A DNA stretch of 64,000 nt from Bacilli bacterium (GTDB lineage: Bacteria; Bacillota_I; Bacilli_A; RF39; UBA660): positions 1-64,000 of the forward strand of contig JAFUTO010000018.1 of the NCBI GenBank assembly GCA_017484205.1, read 5' to 3'. The translations under genes and the position numbers were made by a program. Position 1 is the first letter of the stretch, and each line of letters starts with the position of its first letter. The notes beneath the pieces were generated by a model, which was not told the DNA's origin, searched no databases, and saw nothing but the letters and a program-made list of their open reading frames with translations. Below, one piece after another: positions 45,543-54,759 of this stretch.

Positions 45543-45570
45543 TCATAAATTATTTAATTTATGATAGAAT
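45543..45570 (+). promoter_or_regulatory. promoter region with dyad before the antiporter gene
   Basis: TCATAAAT (45543-45550) and ATTTATGA (45557-45564) form an inverted repeat directly before a -10-like TAGAAT (45565-45570). It may be an operator for the antiporter gene. Confidence 0.4.
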
Positions 45571-45590
45571 ATTAATATAGGAGTGGTAAC

Positions 45591-46538
45591 ATGATATGGA
45601 AATTATTCGTACTAATTGTCGGATTTGCATTATTAATTAAAGGAGCAGATGTACTTGTAGATGGTTCTTCTAGCATCGCGCTGAACTTAAAAGTACCCAA
45701 AGTATTAATTGGACTAACTATTGTTGCATTTGGTACAAGTGCACCAGAATTGGCAGTAAGCATAAGTGCACGCCTAGCTGGTAGTGATGATATGGTCTTA
45801 GGTAATGTTATAGGTAGTTCGATTATGAATATAATGCTTATATTAGCGGTTGGCAGTATAATTAGACCAGTAATCATGAAAGATAATACTATTAAGAAAG
45901 AACTACCATTACATTTGATTTTGTCTTTATTATTAGTAGTATTAATTATTGATGTTACATTAGATGGCAATGTAATAAATCAAATAACAAGAAGTGATGC
46001 TTTAGCGATACTACTATACTTTTCAATTTTTATATATTATTTAGTATCAGTTGCAAAAACACATAGTATATTTCATGAAAAAGCACCTTATGGTGTACTA
46101 AAATCAATAGCATTCGTCATAATTGGTTTAGGTGCATTAATATATGGTAGTAATTTAGTAGTTGATAGTGCATCTTATATAGCAAGACAATTGCATATAA
46201 GTGATAGAGTAATTGCTCTTACAATTGTTGCGTTTGGAACTTCATTACCTGAATTAGTTACAACAATAACATCTTCTCTAAAAGGTGAACAGGACTTACT
46301 TTTAGGAAATTTAATTGGAAGTAATATATTTAATATATGTATAGTATTAGGTTTACCAGTAGCTATTTTCGGTACAATTGAAGCTACAGGGTTCAATTTA
46401 ATAGATATAATTGCATTTATTCTTTCATCAGTAATATTAATGGTTGTTGCTAAAACAAAAGCTACAGTTTCTAGAAAAGAAGGAATTATTATGTTACTAA
46501 TATTTGTTATATATTATAGTTTAGTAATATTTTTATAA
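45591..46538 (+). CDS. calcium/sodium antiporter (CaCA family, YrbG type)
   Basis: The 315-residue membrane protein has two inverted halves. Each carries the ion-binding alpha repeat: VAFGTSAPELAVSISA with GNVIGSSIMNI in the first half, and VAFGTSLPELVTTITSS with GNLIGSNIFNI in the second. The Glu of each PEL is the cation ligand. About ten membrane segments are visible. It probably exports Ca2+ in exchange for Na+ or H+. It is read alone on the plus strand (SD TAGGAGTGG). Confidence 0.94.
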   Translation: MIWKLFVLIVGFALLIKGADVLVDGSSSIALNLKVPKVLIGLTIVAFGTSAPELAVSISARLAGSDDMVLGNVIGSSIMNIMLILAVGSIIRPVIMKDNTIKKELPLHLILSLLLVVLIIDVTLDGNVINQITRSDALAILLYFSIFIYYLVSVAKTHSIFHEKAPYGVLKSIAFVIIGLGALIYGSNLVVDSASYIARQLHISDRVIALTIVAFGTSLPELVTTITSSLKGEQDLLLGNLIGSNIFNICIVLGLPVAIFGTIEATGFNLIDIIAFILSSVILMVVAKTKATVSRKEGIIMLLIFVIYYSLVIFL

Positions 46539-46542
46539 ATAA

Positions 46543-46569
46543 AAACCTTATCATATGATAAGGTTTTTT
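46543..46569. terminator. terminator between antiporter and virD4-like gene
   Basis: AAAACCTTATCA pairs with TGATAAGGTTTT and works in both directions. It closes the large minus-strand secretion cluster. Confidence 0.85.
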
Positions 46570-49167
46570 TTAATAATAATCATCATTGAAGAAATCATCA
46601 AAGAACTCATCTTCGGTAATTTGATGTTTAGCTTCTTCAGAAACTTCATAAGTATCCTTTGTCTCAGGACTATCATTATTTTGAATAGCTTTTTGTAATT
46701 CTTCTTCTTGGGCTTTTCTTCTTTCTTCAAAGGCTTTTAATTCTGCTTCTCTTGCTTCGTTTTCAAGTCTAAGTTCTTCAATGCGTTTATTTTCAGCATC
46801 TATCTTGGCTTGTTCAATAGCCCTTGCTTCTTCTAACTTAGAAATTCTTGCTTTTTCTTCATCTAATTTCTTTTTCTTTTCTTCTTCTAAACGAATTAAT
46901 CTTTCTCTTTCTTCTTTTTCTTTAGCAAGTTTTCTCTCTGTTTCTTCTTTTAATCTTTTAAGCTCCTCGTTTTTCTTCTCTTCTTCAGCCATTCTGGCGT
47001 CAGCCAAAGCTTGTTTTCTCTTTAATTCTTCTTCTATTCGTTTATTTTCAATTTCTTGTTCTTTTAATTCTGCCTCTTTTGTTTTAGTTTCTTCTTCAGC
47101 TTTCTTTGTTTCCTCTTGTTTTTTCTTAATCTCTTCTATCTTAGATGATTCTTTCTTCATAGCTTCTCTTACAGTTGCCTTAATAGAATCCTTTTCTTCA
47201 GCTGTTAAACTTCCTGGAACCTTTTCATCTTTAACTTCCTTATTTGTCTCCTTTGGAATTTCAATCTTTTCTTCCTTTGGTTTATCAGGAGCAAGAGTTG
47301 GTTTTGGTTTATTTTGTTCAGCAAGTTTTTGATCAATTTTCTTAAAGAAATCATTGATATCCATATTAGGCTTAGCTCCACCAGAACCTGATCCAGCTGG
47401 TGCACCTTGGTTACGTCCTGCCATACCAGCTAACATATTGTTGATTTTTTCATCACGTTTAGCGTCTATAAATTTTTTAAGATCAAATAGATGAACTATA
47501 CCTTTTTCTCTTTGTGGATAATCAGATTTAGGATATGACCTACCCCATAAATGATCTCTTTCCATTTGCCAGTTATACATCATTTTAGTCTTAAACGGCA
47601 TTGTACGAGTACGTAGAATAATTATTGTTCCCATTGGTAATCTTTGTAAATCTGATACTGTAACTAATGGTGTTGAAGCAGTTTTATCTTTTTCTTTAGA
47701 TTTTACTTCACCACACATTTTAGATATTTCTTCTAGCGCGGCAAGTTCACTACTAATTAAATAAATGATATTACCGCAGTTACCTTTAATTGTATCTCCA
47801 TCTTCTTTACCATACACTTGTGATAATTGAGCAAAGTTTTGGATGATAAATGTGAATCTTATTTGTCTTGAACGAGCTGCTGTAACCATTGTTGTAACAT
47901 CTTTAAGTGGTGGCATGTTTGCAAACTCATCTAGAATAAAGTTTGTTTTATAAGGTAACTTACCACCATTTTCTTGAGCTACATCAATTAATGTTTCATA
48001 ACATTGTTTTAAGAATATGGTAGCAAGTGAATGGTATGTTTTCTTTTCATCATGAATTACTAAGAAAACTGCAGTCTTCTTTCTACCGATATCTTCCATT
48101 TCAAAATCACTTTTAGAAAGCATTTCGGATAAATTTTCTTTAGATGAGAATAATTTAATCTTTTGTTTAAATACTGATAAGATACTTTGTTTAGTATCAT
48201 TTGGTGCATTAATAGTAGAAGATGCATTCATATAAGCAATACTTTCAGGTCCTTTTAGATTGAAGTATTCCTTAATATAAGTAGAAGGTCCTACTTTATC
48301 TTCACCAACTGTAGTCATTAAGTTGATACTATTGATATTTATTTCTTCTTCCTTCGCGTCTTCAAATAGACCCAAACTTAAACCAGTAAAATAATCAGCT
48401 GATGTTTTTTCCCAAAATGGATCTTGGTTTTGTGCATTTTGGTCATATAGAATATTAATAGCTAAGTCATCTAATAATTCTGTAGCTTTATCTTTATTAC
48501 CACTTTTATATAATTGATATGGTAAATTTAATGGGTTCCATGAATTACCATTTTGTGGATTACGGAAATTTAATAGTACAACATTATAACCTTTTTCTCT
48601 TAATTCAACGGCATTTCTTTCATATATTTCACCTTTAGGGTCAGTGATAATCATTGATTCACCCTTTTTAGCTAATATTTTAACCATCGGTTGAACGATT
48701 ATTTCAGTTTTACCTGATCCAGTAGAACCTATAATCAAGTTATGATATTCTCCTGAATCTACCCAAATTGTTTTACCATTATTGATAAGAGGTATACCAG
48801 CTTTATCTATTGTTTCAGAACCTGGTAATACTGGGGATAATTGTTTTTGAAATTCTCTTTCTGTTTCCCACCTAGAATAACCTTTTTCTTTTTTAGGAGT
48901 AGTACTAAATCCAACACCTTTATCTCTTTCAAAGAAATAAGATGATACTCCCAAAAATGATGCAACTATAACTGCTACAAAACCAAATATAGTAGCTAAT
49001 AAATAATCCGGTGTAAAGGCCATAATTGGGTTAAATCCCCAAAATGCACCATAGTTTGCAAAATATGATAAATTTAATACAAGTACAGCAACTATATAAA
49101 GAGCAACTATACAATATAATATAAATATCATCCATTTTTTTGGATCTGCTGTTAATTTTAATTTCAT
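46570..49167 (-). CDS. virD4: VirD4/TraG-type coupling protein with long coiled-coil tail
   Basis: Coupling proteins are hexameric ATPases that feed DNA or proteins into type IV secretion channels. Two membrane segments (about 12-35 and 52-78) come first. Walker A GSTGSGKT is at 147-154 and Walker B FILDEFANMPP near 413-423, followed by the typical ARSRQIRFTFIIQNFAQLSQVYG region. The last 220 residues or so are a highly charged Lys/Glu coiled coil ending in an acidic DDFFNDDYY tail, longer than in most relatives. I suggest a substrate- or partner-docking arm. It is the last gene of the cluster, 11 bases after the beta-type protein at 49179. Confidence 0.93.
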   Translation of the reverse strand: MKLKLTADPKKWMIFILYCIVALYIVAVLVLNLSYFANYGAFWGFNPIMAFTPDYLLATIFGFVAVIVASFLGVSSYFFERDKGVGFSTTPKKEKGYSRWETEREFQKQLSPVLPGSETIDKAGIPLINNGKTIWVDSGEYHNLIIGSTGSGKTEIIVQPMVKILAKKGESMIITDPKGEIYERNAVELREKGYNVVLLNFRNPQNGNSWNPLNLPYQLYKSGNKDKATELLDDLAINILYDQNAQNQDPFWEKTSADYFTGLSLGLFEDAKEEEININSINLMTTVGEDKVGPSTYIKEYFNLKGPESIAYMNASSTINAPNDTKQSILSVFKQKIKLFSSKENLSEMLSKSDFEMEDIGRKKTAVFLVIHDEKKTYHSLATIFLKQCYETLIDVAQENGGKLPYKTNFILDEFANMPPLKDVTTMVTAARSRQIRFTFIIQNFAQLSQVYGKEDGDTIKGNCGNIIYLISSELAALEEISKMCGEVKSKEKDKTASTPLVTVSDLQRLPMGTIIILRTRTMPFKTKMMYNWQMERDHLWGRSYPKSDYPQREKGIVHLFDLKKFIDAKRDEKINNMLAGMAGRNQGAPAGSGSGGAKPNMDINDFFKKIDQKLAEQNKPKPTLAPDKPKEEKIEIPKETNKEVKDEKVPGSLTAEEKDSIKATVREAMKKESSKIEEIKKKQEETKKAEEETKTKEAELKEQEIENKRIEEELKRKQALADARMAEEEKKNEELKRLKEETERKLAKEKEERERLIRLEEEKKKKLDEEKARISKLEEARAIEQAKIDAENKRIEELRLENEAREAELKAFEERRKAQEEELQKAIQNNDSPETKDTYEVSEEAKHQITEDEFFDDFFNDDYY

Positions 49168-49178
49168 GTTATTACCTC

Positions 49179-49934
49179 CTAATAACTACTAACTAATTCA
49201 ATATATTCACCATCATCTAATCCATATAATGAATATTCATTTCCTAATAATGAAAATTTTTCTTCAGAAATTATAATCTCTAAATTATTATCACCATCAA
49301 AATCTATTATAGCAAAAATATTAAAACTTGTCTTATTAATTAAATTATCTGTTTTTGTGATTGTTGATTTAACAATTTTATAATCACCTTCACTATAATA
49401 AGCGACAACAGAGAAATAACTACTCTCGTTAGATTCAGAAAACATATTAGAAATTATATAGAAATATTCACTATCACCATCATCATTGGAATCAATTTTT
49501 ATTTTATCTGATGTGGATAATGCACTATAACCACTGATACCTATTTTTTTTAATATATCAGTAATTTCGGATTTAGATATTTCATATTCTCTATCATATT
49601 CATATATTTTAAACTTATTATTAGCTTTATATGCGAGTAAAATATTATCATATAAAACATAATCATTAGTTTCTTTAATATACCATTCCCCATCTATATA
49701 TCTTAAATCGTGTTTACCTTGATCTTGATCAATATATGGGGCATAAACATGATAGTTTTTTAATTCAATATTGTTACTTCTATCTATATTATTCCATTTC
49801 TTATTAGAATACTCCCATCTAACATTTGTGTCAATATAAATATACTTTTTTGATGAAGAATCTATATGTCCTATGCCAAGAGATATTACTAAATATAATA
49901 ATACCACAAATAATATAATAGCATACTTTTTCAT
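49179..49934 (-). CDS. secreted or anchored protein with Asp-rich repeats, unknown
   Basis: A 251-residue protein with an N-terminal hydrophobic segment (3-20) that may be a signal peptide or anchor. Two segments, SNDDGDSEYFYI near 154 and DFDGDNNLEIII near 215, resemble the calcium-binding loops of FG-GAP/VCBS-type repeats. The middle has short Trp/Tyr-containing repeats (RYIDGEWYI). It lies between the C39-like peptidase and VirD4, so I infer a surface role in the same machine. No family recognised. Confidence 0.65.
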   Translation of the reverse strand: MKKYAIILFVVLLYLVISLGIGHIDSSSKKYIYIDTNVRWEYSNKKWNNIDRSNNIELKNYHVYAPYIDQDQGKHDLRYIDGEWYIKETNDYVLYDNILLAYKANNKFKIYEYDREYEISKSEITDILKKIGISGYSALSTSDKIKIDSNDDGDSEYFYIISNMFSESNESSYFSVVAYYSEGDYKIVKSTITKTDNLINKTSFNIFAIIDFDGDNNLEIIISEEKFSLLGNEYSLYGLDDGEYIELVSSY

Positions 49935-49942
49935 AATATCAC

Positions 49943-52078
49943 CTAACCATTATCTCTAAATACACGTAGACCAACTATAGTTCCTGGTGGATATAGCTTA
50001 TCATCATCCAAATAAGTTGGTGTTGCACTGACACCTGGATCAGCTATGACAACACGACCATTTTCAATACCTACAACAGCAACAAAGTGTGCCCCATTTT
50101 TAACATGTAGTACAACATAATCTCCTGCATTTAATCTTTCACTTACTATAGTAGCTATTTGATTTTTTGTTTTCCCCTTTAAAATGTCACCTGACATTGC
50201 ATCCACACGTATAAAATTAGGAGCAAGAGATTTCCATGCAGGATTAGCACCGTTAGGAACTGCTAAACTACCACCAGAAGTGAAACCATTATTATCTTTT
50301 ACAACTTTAGCTAAAACTCCTGGGTCAAATGTATCTTGTGTAATATATGTTCCTGAATTAGCCATTAGAATAGCAATAGAAGTTATATAACATCCTACTT
50401 TTCTTATTGAAGAATTTGAGCTACTGCCAAGCCATACTCCACTCCACGCAGCACCAAATTGTTTCCAATTTGTCCCTTTAGTTCCAACAGGTACATCACT
50501 TACATAGGCTGGTCCACCACCACCCTCGTCTGTATCAACATAAGCAACCATCGAACCATTAAAATCATAATTAATGATTAAATAGTTATCTTCACCTTGA
50601 ATACCATAATAATCGTTTCTAGAATTTACTATATCATAAATAGTAGATTTTATAATAAACTTTTTCTCATCATCAGTATATTTCTTCCAAACTGAATTAT
50701 ATACAGTTGGTACATATACTTTTGAAATATAATTGAAAAACATTTCATAATCGTTTATTTTTGTTGTCTCATATTCAGCTGTTGGATATAATGTAACATT
50801 ATATGGTTGATTTTGTGCATTATATCTTACCTCTGTTCTATTAGGTTGACTTTCACAACCATCTATTTCAGTATGAAGATTAGACATATCATTTAAAATA
50901 CGATTTAAAACATTTTCATCTATAATAAATTTAGATAGTTCAACTTTATATGATAAATAGTTAGAATTTTGACTACCAAAACTTGCTATATTATCTATAG
51001 TCTTAGCCACATTTGCAATTTGTGATAACATACCAAATGGTCCTGCGCCTGATGTAATAATTATTTGTTTAGCGCTATTGATGCTTACATCAGCACCTGC
51101 AAGTAAACCATTATAAGCGTATTTATATAATTGAACCACATTATTAGCTTTAATGCTTGAACGTTCACTACTATCAACAAATTCACAACTTACAGATATT
51201 TCTTCACCCATCAAACTATATATCATTGTTCCTGCTTCACTTGAAGAGCCTAACATTTCATTTTTCATAGTATAAAAAGAGTGTGAACTTGAAGCATCAA
51301 TACCAAAATCTTTTTGTAAATCTTGAGGTGTTTCATCAGTACTTTTTTCTCCATCTGCTTCGAAAATATCTGAGCCAAATATTACTTGATTATTAACAGT
51401 TGCATATAAAATTCCTTTATCCAAGCCTGGATTATTATTAATATTTCCTTTGACTAAACAGTTTTTACAATCATTAGCAGCTTGATCTATCTTCTTTTGT
51501 ATTTGCTCTGTATTACTACTAAAGCCATTTAAAGTTAAGAAATTATATGTTTTTTCTCCACCTTCAATTAAATCATTTAAACTTACATTTGCAGCATTTA
51601 TTGATGCAATTATTAGTATAAGAACAATAAGTCCAATAGCTACATAACCTAATATTGGCCATACGACTGGCGGAATTTTAGAAATAAACTTTATTACTTT
51701 AGCTGCTTTCTCAGCTGTTTCAATTTTATTTGCAACATTTGAAGAACCCAATCCATTTTTTAATAAATTAGTTCCTGCTTTAGACGCAAAAGAGGAAAGA
51801 CCACCTCGGTTATTTCCACTTTGTTTATTTGCTTCGTTTTGTTCTATATTTTCAGAATCAGAAGCATTTTGATTATAATTTGATTGAGCTAAAGCATTAC
51901 CAGCCATGTTTGCTACTTTTCCTGCTATAGGATGACCTGATGCAGTTAAAGCTTTACCAGCTGCGTCACCTAATTTAGTTGAACTAACTGCAGATGCTTT
52001 TGCTTTAGCTTGATCTTGTAATTCTTTATAAGCATTTTTTCCAGTGGTACTATTACCACCTAAATTATTATTATTCAT
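49943..52078 (-). CDS. membrane protein with C39-like cysteine peptidase domain
   Basis: The 711-residue protein has a Gly/Asn/Ser-rich start (1-125), one membrane segment (138-160), a middle domain of about 350 residues and a C-terminal C39-like domain from about 540. There VGCYITSIAILM holds the likely catalytic Cys, GAHFVAVVGI the His, and VVIADPG the Asp. In Gram-positive type IV systems the protein at this place is usually a two-domain wall hydrolase (VirB1/CwlT type). Here a C39-type peptidase replaces it and may cut wall cross-links or process a substrate. Confidence 0.8.
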   Translation of the reverse strand: MNNNNLGGNSTTGKNAYKELQDQAKAKASAVSSTKLGDAAGKALTASGHPIAGKVANMAGNALAQSNYNQNASDSENIEQNEANKQSGNNRGGLSSFASKAGTNLLKNGLGSSNVANKIETAEKAAKVIKFISKIPPVVWPILGYVAIGLIVLILIIASINAANVSLNDLIEGGEKTYNFLTLNGFSSNTEQIQKKIDQAANDCKNCLVKGNINNNPGLDKGILYATVNNQVIFGSDIFEADGEKSTDETPQDLQKDFGIDASSSHSFYTMKNEMLGSSSEAGTMIYSLMGEEISVSCEFVDSSERSSIKANNVVQLYKYAYNGLLAGADVSINSAKQIIITSGAGPFGMLSQIANVAKTIDNIASFGSQNSNYLSYKVELSKFIIDENVLNRILNDMSNLHTEIDGCESQPNRTEVRYNAQNQPYNVTLYPTAEYETTKINDYEMFFNYISKVYVPTVYNSVWKKYTDDEKKFIIKSTIYDIVNSRNDYYGIQGEDNYLIINYDFNGSMVAYVDTDEGGGGPAYVSDVPVGTKGTNWKQFGAAWSGVWLGSSSNSSIRKVGCYITSIAILMANSGTYITQDTFDPGVLAKVVKDNNGFTSGGSLAVPNGANPAWKSLAPNFIRVDAMSGDILKGKTKNQIATIVSERLNAGDYVVLHVKNGAHFVAVVGIENGRVVIADPGVSATPTYLDDDKLYPPGTIVGLRVFRDNG

Positions 52079-52104
52079 AGTACCACCACCAAACTATTAA
52101 ATTA

Positions 52105-53889
52105 CTATAGTCCTCCACCAGAACCAAATGAATCTAATTCTTGTTCTGTAACAACTATATTAATTCTCATTCTACGGTTACCACATACAAATAATGCTTC
52201 ACCTTGGTTATAACGTTTAATACTTTCTTTCTCATTATCATTTAAATCAATTAATTTAGATAAGTCTTCTACAGCTTGTTTCTTTAATCCCATTACTATA
52301 TAGTAAGCAGCATTATCAAATATTGCTTTACCTTGAGTAATAACCTTTGGATCAGAGAAATCAGTAGGTTGTTGTGTAATAATGATTGTACCAGTATTAT
52401 ATTTTCTAGCACGTCTTTGTACTTGCGCTAAGAAATCCGCACCTAATGTGTTATTCGCACCCATTAAAACATGTGCTTCATCAACCATTAATACTGTATT
52501 TTGATTAGGATCTAATGTAAGACCCCACGCGTATTTTAAGATATTGAAGAATAGTGCATTTCTAACATTACTATCAGAATTCATTAACTCTTTAATATTA
52601 AATACAATAAATTTTGAATTTGAACTTATTGTTGTATGACCATCAAAATAATATTTCAATTCTTTAACTAATGGTCTTACTTTTATTTCTAGTTTTTCTA
52701 AGATATCTCTTTCTTGAGTTCTTTCAGACATAGACATTATTCTACCTCTAATAGTTGCATAGACATCTTTTAATGTTGGATAATCCTTAGATGTAAATTT
52801 AGTATAATCTGTATTAAAATCCATACCAAATCTTCTATATGTTTCTTGAGCAATTTCACTAAACATATTAACTACATCATCTTCCATTGATGGATCATAG
52901 TATTTAATAAACGCACGTAAAGTTTGTAATGTTCTTGTTAATACTGTATAACCTAAACCTTGTTCTATTTCTTCAGCATCAGCATCCATTACAACTTCAA
53001 GTGGATTTATCATACCGAATTCTCCACCTTTACCTAAATCAATGAAGTCACCATCATATAATTTAGTCATTCCTTCAAGTTCACCTTCAGGGTCAATTAC
53101 AACTAATTGATTATCATTTCTTATATTAGTTCTAAGAAGTAATTTAGCTGCTGTTGATTTACCTGAACCAGATGTACCTAGAATTATTACATTGGCATTA
53201 TTTCTATTATTTTCTTTCTTAATTTGATATAAGAATTGATTAAATAATATAACACCACCTGAGAAATCGACACCTAGCAAGCAAGATAATCCTGGATCTT
53301 TAATACTATCAAAGATGAAAGGATACATTGCCGCGATTGTAGGTGCAGGTATTGGAGTACCAATTCTATCTTCTATATCTTGTTTAGGATAAATAGGTAA
53401 AATTGATTTCAATACTTTTTCTTGTTCAAATCTTAAAGGTACAGTTCTAATTTCCATAGCCTCTAAGTAGTTTTTAACTTGCATTTTTTTAGCCATTAAT
53501 TCATCATCTGTATCAGCAGTAATCATAATATGCATTTGAAAATCATATATCTTTGATTGACTACTTGCTAACATAGATATGAAGTATTCTAATGACTCAT
53601 AATCTTGTCTTATTCTTTCTTGAATAGTTTTATCAGGTTCATCTTGATATCTTTGCTTTAAATCAGCAATTTCTTTATTTAACATTTTTTGAATAACTGA
53701 GAATGGTAATGGTATATGTTTAATTACCATTTTGATACCAGACATACTAGTTAATGATGACAAGAAACCTGGATATATAAATTTAGGATAACTAATAGCA
53801 GTTAAAATAGTTGCTCTTTTATCACTAATTATAAATTCAGAAGGTTTAAACTCTAATCCTTTAGGAGCAATTTGACTTCTAATATCCAT
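52105..53889 (-). CDS. virB4: VirB4-type ATPase, main part
   Basis: VirB4 is the conserved motor ATPase of type IV secretion. The 594-residue protein carries part of the VirB4 N-domain, then Walker A GTSGSGKS at 238-245, Walker B VLMVDEAHVLM near 447-457 and the final RRARKYNTGTIIITQQPTDF region. Its first ATG overlaps the stop of the preceding small gene (TAATG), and that gene supplies the missing N-terminal domain. Thus VirB4 is encoded as two coupled pieces. Confidence 0.93.
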   Translation of the reverse strand: MDIRSQIAPKGLEFKPSEFIISDKRATILTAISYPKFIYPGFLSSLTSMSGIKMVIKHIPLPFSVIQKMLNKEIADLKQRYQDEPDKTIQERIRQDYESLEYFISMLASSQSKIYDFQMHIMITADTDDELMAKKMQVKNYLEAMEIRTVPLRFEQEKVLKSILPIYPKQDIEDRIGTPIPAPTIAAMYPFIFDSIKDPGLSCLLGVDFSGGVILFNQFLYQIKKENNRNNANVIILGTSGSGKSTAAKLLLRTNIRNDNQLVVIDPEGELEGMTKLYDGDFIDLGKGGEFGMINPLEVVMDADAEEIEQGLGYTVLTRTLQTLRAFIKYYDPSMEDDVVNMFSEIAQETYRRFGMDFNTDYTKFTSKDYPTLKDVYATIRGRIMSMSERTQERDILEKLEIKVRPLVKELKYYFDGHTTISSNSKFIVFNIKELMNSDSNVRNALFFNILKYAWGLTLDPNQNTVLMVDEAHVLMGANNTLGADFLAQVQRRARKYNTGTIIITQQPTDFSDPKVITQGKAIFDNAAYYIVMGLKKQAVEDLSKLIDLNDNEKESIKRYNQGEALFVCGNRRMRINIVVTEQELDSFGSGGGL

Positions 53890-54437
53890 TAACTCATCAC
53901 CGTCCCAAATTTAGTAGTTTGTCCACCATTTAAGAAATTATCTAAAATCATTCTTAAATCATCATTAGATACTTGTGTTGCAGATAAACTAGCACCTGCT
54001 AAATAATTAATTAGGTTTCTTACTCTCTTTTGAATTGTCTCATCATTTTTTTCCTTAAAAAGAATAAAGTATTCTGTATCAACTACATTGTTATTCATAA
54101 ACATATTAGCTTTGTTAATATCTTCCATTATTAATTTTCTTTTGCTTGGAGCTTGTGTTGAATTATATAATACTTGTAATTGTGATAGATATAAATTTAT
54201 ATCTACTGGTCTATCAGCTGCAATAGTCCAAAATTCATAATCAATCATATTATACACATTTCTTAGATTATCAATAATAGCATTTTGAGTACCTTGATCT
54301 AAGATAAATATATTCTTAGGCATTATTTTAACGCCAGTAACTTTCATACCATTAGTAAGTAATATAACACCATTATTGATAGCTCTTACAGGGATATCAT
54401 CAACTGTATATTTACTTTTTACTGTCTTTTGATTCAT
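53889..54437 (-). CDS. separate N-terminal domain of VirB4-type protein
   Basis: The 182-residue protein looks like the first domain of TraC/VirB4 proteins: VRAINNGVILLTNGMKVTGVKI resembles the early strand pair, and the rest (NLYLSQLQVL, TEYFILFKEK, IQKRVRNLINYLAGASL) fits the following helices. There is no P-loop. It overlaps the VirB3-like gene by 26 bases and the ATPase gene by one base, so all three are translated together. The reading frames join cleanly in a stop-start, not in a simple decay, which favours a functional split. Confidence 0.75.
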   Translation of the reverse strand: MNQKTVKSKYTVDDIPVRAINNGVILLTNGMKVTGVKIMPKNIFILDQGTQNAIIDNLRNVYNMIDYEFWTIAADRPVDINLYLSQLQVLYNSTQAPSKRKLIMEDINKANMFMNNNVVDTEYFILFKEKNDETIQKRVRNLINYLAGASLSATQVSNDDLRMILDNFLNGGQTTKFGTVMS

Positions 54438-54735
54438 CTAATGCACACCAACCTTTCCAAACATATTGTTGTCTTGTTGTATAGAACTCCCATACATTTG
54501 TTAAAACAACTCTCATATTATGGTAATTAGGAACTGGGAGTACTAGAAACCCAGCTACTAATACCGGCAATAACACTATTATAACTGTTAACAATGTATC
54601 AGCAGATAAAGTTAACAATAATATTAAAGTTGCACCAATTCCTGAGCCAAATATAATCAAATCTATTGGTTGGAACACACCAAATATTAACATTGATCTT
54701 TTTGAATTGGCAGGAATTAAATAATTTCCTCTCAT
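54412..54735 (-). CDS. VirB3/PrgI-like membrane protein
   Basis: A 107-residue protein with two adjoining membrane segments (about 25-42 and 46-65). The ending PVPNYHNMRVVLTNVWEFYTTRQQYVWKGWC is typical of the PrgI family (landmarks PNYHN and YVWKGWC), which takes the VirB3 place next to VirB4 in Gram-positive type IV systems. A strong site AAAGGAGG precedes the ATG. Confidence 0.85.
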   Translation of the reverse strand: MRGNYLIPANSKRSMLIFGVFQPIDLIIFGSGIGATLILLLTLSADTLLTVIIVLLPVLVAGFLVLPVPNYHNMRVVLTNVWEFYTTRQQYVWKGWCALDESKDSKK

Positions 54736-54759
54736 CTATGTTCCTCCTTTTTATTCTAT

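Noticed and set aside
46781-47332. Long plus-strand open frame rich in Ser, Phe and Leu opposite virD4
   Set aside because: It is the mirror of the Lys/Glu coiled-coil codons (AAA/GAA read as TTT/TTC) and has no ribosome binding site.
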